Source: Candidatus Saccharimonadota bacterium (GTDB taxonomy: Bacteria; Patescibacteriota; Saccharimonadia; Saccharimonadales; UBA4665). From it: a stretch of DNA of 64,000 bases. Positions 26,247 to 34,257 of the stretch are shown piece after piece. The number at the start of each line of letters is the position of its first letter. Positions within the stretch are counted from its first letter, which is position 1. Location: the NCBI GenBank assembly GCA_029288485.1, contig JARIHC010000004.1, positions 62,001 to 126,000 on the forward strand, read 5' to 3'. Under the pieces are notes generated by a model. The model worked only from the letters and a program-made list of their open reading frames with translations. It did no database searches and was not told where the DNA came from. Made by a program: the position numbers and the translations under genes.

Positions 26247-27646
26247 GACTCTATAATACGCTTACTAGAAAAGTAGAGAAGGTTAAGCCTTTGCAGCAGC
26301 CAAAGGTGACGGTTTACACCTGCGGCCCGACGGTTTACGATTACGCCCACATCGGACATTGGTTTAATTACGTACGAATGGACACCTTAATAAGAGTGTT
26401 AAAAGCCAATCAGCTGCAGCCAGAGTGGGTGGTTAATATTACTGACGTCGGCCATCTAGTAAGCGACGCTGACGAAGGTGAAGATAAGCTCGAAAAAGGC
26501 GCTAAACGCGAAGGCAAAACTGCCTGGGAAATAGCAAAGTTTTACACTAACGATTTCTTAGAAGGCATGAAGCTGCTAAATATTAGCCATCCAGATAATA
26601 TGCCCAGAGCTACTGAACACATCACCGAGCAAATTGAGCTTATAAAAAGGCTTGATAAAAAGGGGTACACATATATTATTGATGACGGTGTCTATTACGA
26701 TACCTCTAAATTCGAGGCTTATAGTGACTTCGCGCAATTAGATTTAGAAGAGCAGCAAGCCGTCATGCGTGTAGCCCGCAATCCTCAAAAACGTCAACCT
26801 GCTGATTTTGCGCTTTGGAAGTTCTCGCCAAAAGATGCAAAACGCGATATGGAATGGGATAGTCCGTGGGGTAAAGGATTTCCGGGGTGGCATATTGAAT
26901 GCTCGGCAATGAGCATGAAATACTTAGGACCAACAATTGATATCCACTCTGGCGGTATTGACCATGTTCCTGTTCACCACACTAACGAAATCGCCCAAAG
27001 TGAGGCAGCTACAGGCCAGCGCTTTGCTAACTATTGGCTGCACAGCAATCACGTAATGGTGGAGGGCCAAAAAATATCTAAAAGTCTGGGTAATAGCATA
27101 CGCTTAAAAGAAATAATTGATAAAGGTTTTTCGCCAGAGGTAGTTAGGCTGCATATTTTAGAATCACATTACCGCAGCCAGTCGCAGTTTAGTTGGAGCA
27201 GTCTAGAGGCTTCTAAAAACCGGCTACAAGACCTACGGGCACTTGCATCCCTGCGCTGGCAGCCAAGAAAGGTGTCGCATGATTATGGTACGGGGGCTTT
27301 AGAGGATGTGCCCGCAGAACTACTCAATATTATGTCTGAAGATCTTAATACTCCTCAGGCGCTAGCCTTTTTAAGCCGAGTCAGTACTCAATTACTGGCA
27401 GTGCATATTGAAGGTGATATGGTTGATCACTTTGAGGCTATGATAAGAGGCATAGACGACCTGTTAGGACTTAAATTGTCTGATATAAAAGATATCAGTG
27501 AAGAACAAAAGAAACTTATTGGCAAGCGTGATGAAGCACGTGAAAAACAGGATTGGGAGCAATCTGATAAGATCCGGGACGAACTGGCTAGCCAGGGTGT
27601 CGGTCTTCAGGATCATCCTCACGGTGTGATTTGGTTTCCCCTTTAA
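26243..27646 (+). CDS. cysS: Cysteinyl-tRNA synthetase
   Basis: 467 residues, standard length. VYTCGPTVYDYAHIGHW carries the zinc Cys and a HIGH-type motif. WHIECSAMS and HHTNEIAQSEA provide the remaining Cys/His/Glu zinc ligands. KISKSLGN is the KMSKS loop. It charges tRNA-Cys. The start overlaps the trpF-like stop (ATGA). The last ~59 nt overlap the 3' end of the convergent AI-2E gene. Confidence 0.96.
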   Translation: MRLYNTLTRKVEKVKPLQQPKVTVYTCGPTVYDYAHIGHWFNYVRMDTLIRVLKANQLQPEWVVNITDVGHLVSDADEGEDKLEKGAKREGKTAWEIAKFYTNDFLEGMKLLNISHPDNMPRATEHITEQIELIKRLDKKGYTYIIDDGVYYDTSKFEAYSDFAQLDLEEQQAVMRVARNPQKRQPADFALWKFSPKDAKRDMEWDSPWGKGFPGWHIECSAMSMKYLGPTIDIHSGGIDHVPVHHTNEIAQSEAATGQRFANYWLHSNHVMVEGQKISKSLGNSIRLKEIIDKGFSPEVVRLHILESHYRSQSQFSWSSLEASKNRLQDLRALASLRWQPRKVSHDYGTGALEDVPAELLNIMSEDLNTPQALAFLSRVSTQLLAVHIEGDMVDHFEAMIRGIDDLLGLKLSDIKDISEEQKKLIGKRDEAREKQDWEQSDKIRDELASQGVGLQDHPHGVIWFPL

Positions 27647-28787
27647 TATGGGCCCTTAGGCGAGAAACGGGCGTAACAGCTGTTGTTACCTGCTCAAACT
27701 GCGGAGTGTCAATAATATGATGGCTTCTAAGATATTCGAGCAAAGCTATCCGTAAGCAGCCTGCCACCGGGATAGCCACCAAACCTCCAAACAAACCACC
27801 AAAACTAACCCCGACCACTAACGACGCAAATACCAAAAGAGGTGACATATTAGTAGTGTTGGCCTGAATTCTGGGCTGAATCATATAATTTTCTATTTGC
27901 TGGTAAAACAAGTAGTAGGCAAATATTCCCACCGCTGAACCAGTAGAGTGAAACAGTGCTACTGTGGCTACAATAAGCGCGCCGATAGTGTGGCCGACCA
28001 TTGGGATTAATCCAGACACAAACACCACTACAACTAATGCCGCCGGGTATCCAACGTGAAATGCCAGCAAACCGGGCAACATTAAACCGGCTGCTATGGC
28101 AGCCAATAACACTTGGCCGTTGACGTAGCCTTTAATGACTTTATACATATCATGAGCTATCCTCTCGGCCATGCCATGGTGTTCGTCAGGTACTATTTCT
28201 TTAAAAAAACGTGTCCAGCGCGGCGCTTCGACCAACATCATAAATGTTAATACCAATATAGTTAGCAGCGAGAAAATGCTGGTACCGACTCGCTGAATAG
28301 TCGAAAAGGCTGATCCGCCAATGTGCTTTAATCTCGAAGAAAGTTGGCCAGATAGTTCATCTACTTGGTTTTCTAAGTGATAACGGCGAATTAGATGGCC
28401 AGTAAAACTTTTTTGATCTCTAAACTCTTTAACTAGATTCGGCGCAGCACTCACAAAGTTTTCTGTTTGGCGAGCCAGCGGCGGACCAAAGCTAGCTATA
28501 AAGCCCACAAATATAAGAACTACTATCAAGAGAGATAAAGTCGTTGCAACAGCCCGGCTATTTCGCCAGCGACGGGGCAGGTGTTTACCAAGCGCAGAAA
28601 CGGGACTATTTAGAGCAAGCGCAAAGAAAAAAGCGGTAAAGATTAACAGTAATGCGTGGGCCGCTCGGTGAAGTGCCGCCAAAATTAAGACAGTGGATAT
28701 AATAAACAGCGCAACTCGCACAAAGGTACCAAGTGATATTGTTAAGGCTACTTCCGGTATTTCTTTGTCTCTTCTAATGCGCAGCAT
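27588..28787 (-). CDS. AI-2E/PerM family transporter
   Basis: 399 residues. TM pairs at the N-terminus (VRVALFIISTVLILAALH, LLLIFTAFFFALALNSPV), a long extracytoplasmic helical region, and C-terminal helices with SGLIPMVGHTIGALIVA, the family motif, and LVFASLVVGVSFGGLFGGLVAIPVAG. The family includes AI-2 exporters and Na+/H+ antiporters; the substrate is unknown. The polar tail (KGETKSHREDDPEDRHPG) is encoded in the overlap with cysS. It is the third gene of a minus-strand operon with two glycosyltransferases. Confidence 0.85.
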   Translation of the reverse strand: MLRIRRDKEIPEVALTISLGTFVRVALFIISTVLILAALHRAAHALLLIFTAFFFALALNSPVSALGKHLPRRWRNSRAVATTLSLLIVVLIFVGFIASFGPPLARQTENFVSAAPNLVKEFRDQKSFTGHLIRRYHLENQVDELSGQLSSRLKHIGGSAFSTIQRVGTSIFSLLTILVLTFMMLVEAPRWTRFFKEIVPDEHHGMAERIAHDMYKVIKGYVNGQVLLAAIAAGLMLPGLLAFHVGYPAALVVVVFVSGLIPMVGHTIGALIVATVALFHSTGSAVGIFAYYLFYQQIENYMIQPRIQANTTNMSPLLVFASLVVGVSFGGLFGGLVAIPVAGCLRIALLEYLRSHHIIDTPQFEQVTTAVTPVSRLRAHIKGETKSHREDDPEDRHPG

Positions 28788-28806
28788 AATGGTTACTGAC
28801 TATTAT

Positions 28807-29955
28807 CTATGTTTGGCGCCGTTTGCGCAATGCCTCGGTATATATCTTAACTAATTGTTTTCCCACTATAGGCAGATCAAAGTCTTGGGCGTATTCCTCT
28901 CCCCAATCAGCTGCCAACCGGCGCAACTTGGAACTACGTATATACTTACCCAGCAGGTGCGCTAATTCTTGACTATCAGTAGGATCAAAAAGTAACTCTG
29001 GGCGGGGCACCATAACTGAGTGATAACCTGGGTTGTCGCCGGCCAGCACAGCGGCACGGCCGCTAGCCATAGCTTCTAAGAGCACTATACCGAAGCTTTC
29101 GCCGCCAGAGCTAGGAAAGACAGCCACATTGGCTGACGCATAGTAGCGCGGTTTATCTGCTTCGCTCACGAAGCCTACCATTTCCACGGTATCCTCTAAC
29201 CGGTGCCGTTTAATAAACTTCTGCAACTTAGGCGCAGCTGGGCCCTTACCGCAAATTATTACACGAAACGCCGGCATACTTGGATCTGCTGCTAACTGGG
29301 CGGCAGCTTCTAGAAGAAGTTGGCAGCCTTTTCGCGGCACCAAACGGTTTAAGAAAAGAATGTTAACCGTTTTGCCTTGATATTTTGATAAAGGTTTAGC
29401 GGCGTGAAAACGCTTGTAGTCAAAAGTATTAGGTACGACTTCTGTATCTATTCCAAAAGTACGCCTGGCAAAATCTGCAGCTGCATCTGAGACGCTAACA
29501 ATTTGATCAAACCTCTTCAAGGACGGTCTAAGCCACCAGCCTAAAACCCTATTTCCAGCGGTTACCATACCGCTATAAGCGGCAATGTGAAAGGTGCCAA
29601 TTACCGCTGTATTTGGGTCTGCAGCCAGTATTAAGCGTTGCGCCAAAAGTGGGTGGTGCGGCGTTTGAACATGCAGGACGTCAAACTTGTGTTTCTGCAA
29701 AACCTGGCGAATCTTTTTATGGCTAGCAAAAAGCGGTATTGTTGTGCGGTTACCATTGAATTGAACGGAGATATTGCGGCTCAAAGAATGTATATTTGGC
29801 AGATCTCTGTGTTCTGTTTGACCAACCAGATAGTGCACCTCGTGTCCCTGGCTACGGAGCCACTCGCCGACTGCTATAACGTACTGCTGAACTCCGTCGG
29901 TCGGGTCCAAAGAGGTGTCCAGAACCAAACCGATCTTAAGGTGTTTATTAGCCAT
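28807..29955 (-). CDS. GT4 glycosyltransferase
   Basis: 382 residues, GT-B fold. The N-terminus KIGLVLDTSLDPTDGVQQYV is the glycine-rich acceptor start; NILFLNRLVPRKGCQLLLEA opens the donor domain; SSGGESFGIVLLEAMASG is the EX7E donor motif. PimA-like in style. It overlaps the upstream PimA-like gene by 8 nt. Together they likely add successive hexoses to a lipid acceptor at the inner membrane face; this is inference. Confidence 0.85.
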   Translation of the reverse strand: MANKHLKIGLVLDTSLDPTDGVQQYVIAVGEWLRSQGHEVHYLVGQTEHRDLPNIHSLSRNISVQFNGNRTTIPLFASHKKIRQVLQKHKFDVLHVQTPHHPLLAQRLILAADPNTAVIGTFHIAAYSGMVTAGNRVLGWWLRPSLKRFDQIVSVSDAAADFARRTFGIDTEVVPNTFDYKRFHAAKPLSKYQGKTVNILFLNRLVPRKGCQLLLEAAAQLAADPSMPAFRVIICGKGPAAPKLQKFIKRHRLEDTVEMVGFVSEADKPRYYASANVAVFPSSGGESFGIVLLEAMASGRAAVLAGDNPGYHSVMVPRPELLFDPTDSQELAHLLGKYIRSSKLRRLAADWGEEYAQDFDLPIVGKQLVKIYTEALRKRRQT

Positions 29956-31081
29956 ATTGTTTAATGGCGTCCCTGTAAAGCTCTTCGTATTGCTCTACTA
30001 CTCGCGGGTAATCAAACTGTTTCACGTAATCTGCAGCCCACTTTTGCCAGAGATCACGCAGTGCTTTCTCGTGTATGAGTAGATTTAGGCGGCGAGCAAA
30101 TTCCTCTGTATCGTGGGGATTAACTATTGATATGCCGCCAACGTCTTGCATTAAGTCAATATAGCCGGAGTTATTTCCGGCGATTGCCACGGCTCCCATA
30201 GCCATAGCCTCTAAAAGGACTATGCCGAAACTTTCGCCAAAGAGTGCCGGCGAGCAGAATATATCAGCTTTAGACAATAATTCCTTTTTGAGATCTTCAC
30301 TTATAAAACCCAAGAAACTGACATTCTTAAGTTTGAGGTCGTCTGCCATCATTTCTAGCCGTTCGCGGTCAGGGCCGTCGCCGGCAATTATTAGCTCGAC
30401 ATCCGGGTTATCTTGTGAGAAGAGTTGGAAAGCCTGCAGTAAATAACGAGCACCTTTGCGGCGCTCCAATCGTCCTACATATAAAATTAATGGTTTTTCC
30501 TTCTTAGACAGCTTAGAAGCTGGTAATTTACGATATTTTTTTAGATCTATGCCGTTAGGAATCATCGTAATAGGCTGGTCGACCATATTCATTACGTACT
30601 CTGCACCAGAGTCAGACACAGCTGTTAGTACATGCAGGTAATTTAATACCGATTTAAGATATGGAGCGACCACCTTTAATATAGCCCGGCTAGTCATAGC
30701 GGTAGTAACTTTGGCGTGAAAAGTACCGATGTTGACGCATTGAGAGCGCTGTAGCAGCTGGCGGCTCAATAAGGGCATCCATGGCTCATGGAAATGTAGC
30801 ACGTCAAACTGTTCGCTCTCTAGCATTTCATCAATCTTGTCATTATCGGCTGTGCTGGAAACTTGAGAAGTGGTATCCGAGAAAGACAAAGTTCTAAAAT
30901 CCACTGATGTGCCTACAAAAATAACATCTTCGGGTGGCTCGGTATCATGTTTTCGAGGTTGCGGCGTGATTATCTTAACTTTGTGGTCGCGTGTTTCCAG
31001 ACCGGTTTTAAGAGCCAAAACTACCTCTAATACACCTCCGTGCTCCTTGATGCTGTACGGGCAAACCAATCCGATTTTCAT
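29948..31081 (-). CDS. PimA-like GT4 glycosyltransferase
   Basis: 377 residues. KIGLVCPYSIKEHGGVLEVV and FHEPWMPLLSRQLL, then IPNGIDLKKY, LYVGRLERRKGARYLLQAF and CSPALFGESFGIVLLEAMA follow the phosphatidyl-myo-inositol mannosyltransferase pattern closely. It may glycosylate phosphatidylinositol or a similar lipid. A CDP-alcohol phosphotransferase is at 18.4 kb. Transcribed after the alpha/beta hydrolase with a short gap, so the four minus-strand genes form one operon. Confidence 0.85.
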   Translation of the reverse strand: MKIGLVCPYSIKEHGGVLEVVLALKTGLETRDHKVKIITPQPRKHDTEPPEDVIFVGTSVDFRTLSFSDTTSQVSSTADNDKIDEMLESEQFDVLHFHEPWMPLLSRQLLQRSQCVNIGTFHAKVTTAMTSRAILKVVAPYLKSVLNYLHVLTAVSDSGAEYVMNMVDQPITMIPNGIDLKKYRKLPASKLSKKEKPLILYVGRLERRKGARYLLQAFQLFSQDNPDVELIIAGDGPDRERLEMMADDLKLKNVSFLGFISEDLKKELLSKADIFCSPALFGESFGIVLLEAMAMGAVAIAGNNSGYIDLMQDVGGISIVNPHDTEEFARRLNLLIHEKALRDLWQKWAADYVKQFDYPRVVEQYEELYRDAIKQYG

Positions 31082-31098
31082 TATCTACATTGTACCAT

Positions 31099-32031
31099 TT
31101 AAGGGGTTTTGCTCAGTACTCGCCTAAGGCCTGGCGGCACCATTACGCGGCAAGCCTTTTTATCTGCGAGAATACTTGGTGTATGTGCCTTACTTTGCAT
31201 AGTGTAACGATGGTAGTCGTTAAAAACTACCAACATATGTTGCTGCACTATATTATTATTAAAATAATGTTCATTTTTAGAGGCTACATGGCACACCGGC
31301 AAATCAACCTTAACCTGACAATTATCTATGTTTAAAAACTCGCTGGTAGTTAACCAGTGCGTGCGCACATCATTGGCTTGCCATAACTTAACCTCGAAAT
31401 CCATAGTTTCGTCGAATTCTTCAGGTGTCACTTCTATAAATCGCTTTTTAGAGTTCGGCATGCGCTTAGACAGCTCCTTAATAACGAATTTATTGAGGAA
31501 GCCGTAGCGAATTAAAGTTGCTACTGGACGAGCCGCAAAGACCCTACAGACTTTACGGAATACAAATCGTTGACGAGGAGTAAACAAAAAATCGTCTCTA
31601 TGCATAAAACCCACTACTGCCACCAACAAATCAACTTTTTTGGCAAGATCAGGATAGCGCTGCAGCATACGGGTGGCAACCACAAACCCAAATGAAACGG
31701 CTGCTATAGTAACTCGCTTGCGTTTATAGCGTAATTTGATAAAGGCTGCTAAATAGTCGGCAAAAGCATCAATTGTCGTGGGTCGGCCTATACTGCTAAA
31801 ACTATCCATACCCCCGAAGCCAGGCAAATCAGGCATGGTGACCGAACCGAATTCATTAAAATTCTCTACTAGACCCCACCAGCGCTCCAGCATAGCGTGG
31901 TGGCCATATATGAGTAAAATCTCACGCTTTTTACCCGCTGGCGCTGGTACATGCAGCATACGTCCCTCTAAGCCGTTAATATTTAACGGTAATATATAAT
32001 CAGCCGGGCTTTGAGGTGGATTTTGTGGCAT
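31099..32031 (-). CDS. Alpha/beta hydrolase
   Basis: 310 residues. LLIYGHHAMLERWW supplies the oxyanion strand, VTMPDLPGFGGMDSF follows, and the nucleophile elbow is AAVSFGFVVA, so the usual GxSxG has Val in place of the first Gly. The late residues around FNDYHRYT could provide the His. Esterase or lipase type; substrate unknown. TATAAT on the minus strand lies 24 bases before the ATG. First gene of the glycosyltransferase operon. Confidence 0.75.
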   Translation of the reverse strand: MPQNPPQSPADYILPLNINGLEGRMLHVPAPAGKKREILLIYGHHAMLERWWGLVENFNEFGSVTMPDLPGFGGMDSFSSIGRPTTIDAFADYLAAFIKLRYKRKRVTIAAVSFGFVVATRMLQRYPDLAKKVDLLVAVVGFMHRDDFLFTPRQRFVFRKVCRVFAARPVATLIRYGFLNKFVIKELSKRMPNSKKRFIEVTPEEFDETMDFEVKLWQANDVRTHWLTTSEFLNIDNCQVKVDLPVCHVASKNEHYFNNNIVQQHMLVVFNDYHRYTMQSKAHTPSILADKKACRVMVPPGLRRVLSKTP

Positions 32032-32105
32032 AAATAATTCTTAAATTTACTTGCAATTATATCAGAATAATGTCATTGGCCTCAATCGTTTTATAAGACA
32101 AAAGT

Positions 32106-32134
32106 TGTACATAAGTTACAATTAAGCTAAAATC
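32106..32134 (+). promoter_or_regulatory. Promoter of tRNA-Gln
   Basis: TTGTAC (32106-32111), a 17-base spacer and TAAAAT (32129-32134), about 23 bases before the mature tRNA 5' end. Confidence 0.55.
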
Positions 32135-32157
32135 ATATCTGTTATTTCCAGCGTAAT

Positions 32158-32231
32158 GGGGCGTAGCCAAGCGGTAAGGCACCGGGTTTTGGTCCCGGGA
32201 TGCGCAGGTTCGAATCCTGCCGCCCCAGCCA
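32158..32231 (+). tRNA. tRNA-Gln (anticodon TTG)
   Basis: Cloverleaf with D arm GCC...GGC, anticodon arm CCGGG-TTTTGGT-CCCGG (anticodon TTG), T arm GCAGG-TTCGAAT-CCTGC, discriminator G and an encoded CCA (32229-32231). The 5' boundary is uncertain by a base. It lies immediately upstream of the GC-rich/hammerhead locus. Confidence 0.93.
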
Positions 32232-32242
32232 CTATCACTTTA

Positions 32243-32271
32243 TTGACTTTATTATTAATATGTGTTAGTAT
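32243..32271 (+). promoter_or_regulatory. Promoter of the GC-rich gene
   Basis: TTGACT (32243-32248), a 17-base spacer and TAGTAT (32266-32271). Transcription would begin just before the first leader hairpin at 32279. Confidence 0.5.
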
Positions 32272-32278
32272 AGTTCAG

Positions 32279-32467
32279 TTCGCTATTTATTAGCGAAAGT
32301 ACATATGTGTTGACCCGATGAGCGTGGGTTGGGAGAGCTTAAATTATTAAGAGCTGCCACCCCACTCTCCATTGAGAGTCCACAAAAACAATGCATCTCG
32401 TGGTGATCAGACTATGTCTGTTTTGGGGAACGTCGACGTTTCACTCAACGAAAGGAAAACGATCCAG
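32279..32467 (+). promoter_or_regulatory. Highly structured 5' leader with alternative pairings
   Basis: The leader opens with a perfect hairpin TTCGCTA/TAGCGAA (32279-32297). Further down are CTTAA-ATTA-TTAAG and a CTCTCC strand that can pair either with the upstream GGAGAG or, as ACTCTC/GAGAGT around a CATT loop, with the next bases downstream. A CAGAC-TAT-GTCTG hairpin then precedes a TTTT. A weak Shine-Dalgarno AAAGGA (32451-32456) lies before ATG 32468. The mutually exclusive helices suggest a switch or RNA-protein site; no known motif was recognised. Confidence 0.4.
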
Positions 32468-32905
32468 ATGGCTTCTAAGTACCAGCTGGAGCAGGATGTC
32501 AAAGACCTCCGTGGCGAGGTCGGCGAACTGCGCGAGCAGCTCGAGAACAGCGTCAAGGTCCAGCAGGCCGCGCTCCGCCGCGTCCACCTGCTGCCGGCCA
32601 ACATCGCATCGCTCGTCGATTCCGAGGCAATCGGCAACGGCGCGCTTACGTCCGACGGGCAGGGCATGACCTACCCGATCGGTGGCGACATCAACCTGAC
32701 GGTCAAGCCGTTCGAGGGCCTCTTCGAACTCACCGACATCAGCGGTCGCAACAAACCGCTCGTCGTCGAGTTCGGCCCGGAGCAGGACTTCGACCAGGCA
32801 AAGGTCCTGGCCGTCGTCGGCTTCGCCACTCTCGCCAAGCGCGGTGAGACGGGTCAGACGACCACCGACTGGGTCCGCCAGCTCAACGGCGCGGCCACGG
32901 TCTAA
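32468..32905 (+). CDS. GC-rich hypothetical protein of foreign composition
   Basis: 145 residues from ATG 32468 (AAAGGA upstream). An in-frame ATG at 32414 would add 18 residues but lies in a hairpin and has no ribosome-binding site. Residues 1-40 are a coiled-coil candidate (LEQDVKDLRGEVGELREQLE); the rest looks beta-rich and ends in a Trp-containing helix. Almost every third codon position is G or C, in sharp contrast to all neighbours, including the highly expressed ribosomal genes. This points to recent transfer from a high-GC genome, perhaps an actinobacterial host or its phage. No family recognised. Confidence 0.65.
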   Translation: MASKYQLEQDVKDLRGEVGELREQLENSVKVQQAALRRVHLLPANIASLVDSEAIGNGALTSDGQGMTYPIGGDINLTVKPFEGLFELTDISGRNKPLVVEFGPEQDFDQAKVLAVVGFATLAKRGETGQTTTDWVRQLNGAATV

Positions 32906-33040
32906 AGACCACCACGAGGAGCATGGCTCTACAATAAGGACTTAATGTCCGAACCGAGCCAGAGACGGGGTTACTAATTGCATTTGTGGATCGTTCACGC
33001 GATCATTTCAAACACAAATCTTTTAGTATTACCCCGTCTC
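32899..33040 (+). ncRNA. Structured 3' RNA with a long rod-like hairpin
   Basis: The stop codon lies in the loop of GGTC-TAAA-GACC (32899-32910). Next, TGGCTC/GAGCCA (32924-32929 / 32956-32961) encloses GGAC-TTAAT-GTCC. Directly abutting it is a 79-nt rod (32962-33040) with four helices: GAGACGGGGT/ACCCCGTCTC (10 bp), ACTAA/TTAGT, ATTTGTG/CACAAAT and GATCG/CGATC, separated by internal loops. There is no T-run, so it is not an intrinsic terminator. It ends 7 bases before the hammerhead core on the same strand. Confidence 0.6.
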
Positions 33041-33047
33041 ACTCCTC

Positions 33048-33094
33048 ACTCTGCGAATGTGTGTTCGTACTGACGAGTCCAAAAGGACGAAAGT
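33048..33094 (+). ncRNA. Hammerhead ribozyme, type III arrangement
   Basis: All core elements are present in order: cleavage triplet CTC (33049-33051), stem I TGCGAA/TTCGTA (33052-33057 / 33064-33069, one G-T wobble), CTGACGA (33070-33076), stem II GTCC-AAAA-GGAC (33077-33088), and GAAA (33089-33092). Stem III has three pairs (A33048-T33094, C33049-G33093, T33050-A33092) and is the open helix. Cleavage is predicted between 33051 and 33052. The core agrees with the CUGANGA...GAAA consensus at every conserved position. Short stem III suggests weak or cotranscriptional activity. The ribozyme ends 16 bases before the -10 box of the next gene. Confidence 0.85.
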
Positions 33095-33110
33095 AAATAA
33101 ACAAATAGCG

Positions 33111-33116
33111 TATAAT
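33111..33116 (+). promoter_or_regulatory. -10 box of the 33124 gene
   Basis: A perfect TATAAT ends 7 bases before the ATG at 33124, so the transcript would start at or within a base or two of the start codon. A clear example of the leaderless arrangement in this window. Confidence 0.6.
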
Positions 33117-33123
33117 ACTTTGC

Positions 33124-34185
33124 ATGAGTGAGCTAGCGGTGACGGAGTCGCAGAAAAAAGCGCTAGGAGTTGCTACCGGCGTAGCTTTAATAATCGGCGC
33201 CTACTTCTTAAAAAGCTACTTCTTACTTATTGTCTTTGCCGCGATCGTGGCGTTTATTTTTAACCCTCTGTATAAGTGGCTGCTAAAGCGCGGGCGCAAG
33301 CCAGGCACGGCGGCCAGCATAACTTTCTTTACCACTCTGCTAGCTTTCATCGTACCAATTACGCTGATAATTTTCGTATCGATTCACCAGATATTATCTC
33401 TTGTTCACTCTATTGGCAATGCGCATTACAGCGCGAACGTTTCAGATCTTCTAAAACACGGTGTTGACACTGTTAATCGAACTCTTAAATCGCTTCATGT
33501 GCCTTATACGTTAACAGCTGACACTGTAACGAACGGATTGAGTCACGCCTTAAAAACGTTTGGCTCCAGCCTGCTAAGTAATGTTACATCGTCTGTTAGC
33601 AGCTTCTTTACCTTCTTTACGCTAGCCATCATCTACGTCTATGTATTGTTATCAATGCTGATCAAGCAGGATCAGTTAGTTAAAACTTTTCACGCTCTTA
33701 ACCCGCTAGGGACAGACATTAGCCGGCTCTATCTTAAAAAAACCAGCGCTATGGCAAAAGCTATGATCCGCGGCCAATTTATAATTGCCTTTGCTCAGGG
33801 CCTAACAGACGCCGCACTGCTTTATATAGCTGGCTTGCACGGTACTTTTGTTTTCTTCTTGCTGTTACTCACGCTACTATCTATTATCCCTCTGGGCGGC
33901 GGTATTGTTGCTATTCCGATAGGTGTGGTTATGTTGCTAACAGGTCACATTTGGCAAGGTTTAGTAATAATACTGGGACACATTATTATAGTTACCAACA
34001 TTGACAACGTACTGCGCCCTAGACTAGTGCCGCGCGAAGCCCGTTTAGATCCAGCGCTAACTTTGTTGTCAGTATTCGCCGGACTAAAATTTTTCGGTTT
34101 TTTAGGTGTGATTATTGGCCCAATATTGATGATTTTGATAGTCACTACCATTCAGGTTTACATGAGCGTTTACCGCAAACACTAA
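33124..34185 (+). CDS. AI-2E/PerM family transporter (second copy)
   Basis: 353 residues with N-terminal TM helices (LGVATGVALIIGAYFL, SYFLLIVFAAIVAFIFNPLY), a helical external domain, and C-terminal helices with LSIIPLGGGIVAIPIGVVML and FAGLKFFGFLGVIIGPIL, the family motifs. It is a paralogue of the 27588 gene but diverged. It probably exports a small molecule or ion; substrate unknown. Any transcript reading in from the upstream locus would first pass the hammerhead ribozyme. Confidence 0.85.
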   Translation: MSELAVTESQKKALGVATGVALIIGAYFLKSYFLLIVFAAIVAFIFNPLYKWLLKRGRKPGTAASITFFTTLLAFIVPITLIIFVSIHQILSLVHSIGNAHYSANVSDLLKHGVDTVNRTLKSLHVPYTLTADTVTNGLSHALKTFGSSLLSNVTSSVSSFFTFFTLAIIYVYVLLSMLIKQDQLVKTFHALNPLGTDISRLYLKKTSAMAKAMIRGQFIIAFAQGLTDAALLYIAGLHGTFVFFLLLLTLLSIIPLGGGIVAIPIGVVMLLTGHIWQGLVIILGHIIIVTNIDNVLRPRLVPREARLDPALTLLSVFAGLKFFGFLGVIIGPILMILIVTTIQVYMSVYRKH

Positions 34186-34199
34186 CTTATACTATGTAA

Positions 34200-34228
34200 T
34201 TGACATGCGTTTTAGTTAGTTGTACATT
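34200..34228 (+). promoter_or_regulatory. Promoter of the 34258 gene
   Basis: TTGACA (34200-34205), a 17-base spacer and TACATT (34223-34228). AGGAGG lies before the ATG, so this gene has a normal leader. Confidence 0.6.
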
Positions 34229-34257
34229 TAGAGTGCAACGTAAGGCAGGAGGGTAAC

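Noticed and set aside
32279-32310. A second hammerhead at the start of the GC-rich gene's leader
   Set aside because: The hairpin ends in GCGAAAGTA, but no CUGANGA precedes it and no cleavage triplet is placed correctly. The later CCGATGAG departs from the core.
32962-33040. Rod hairpin as intrinsic terminator
   Set aside because: The stem is followed by CTCACTCCTC, not a T-run.
32200-33100. Integration of an element at tRNA-Gln
   Set aside because: No repeat of the tRNA 3' end was found downstream and no integrase is present.
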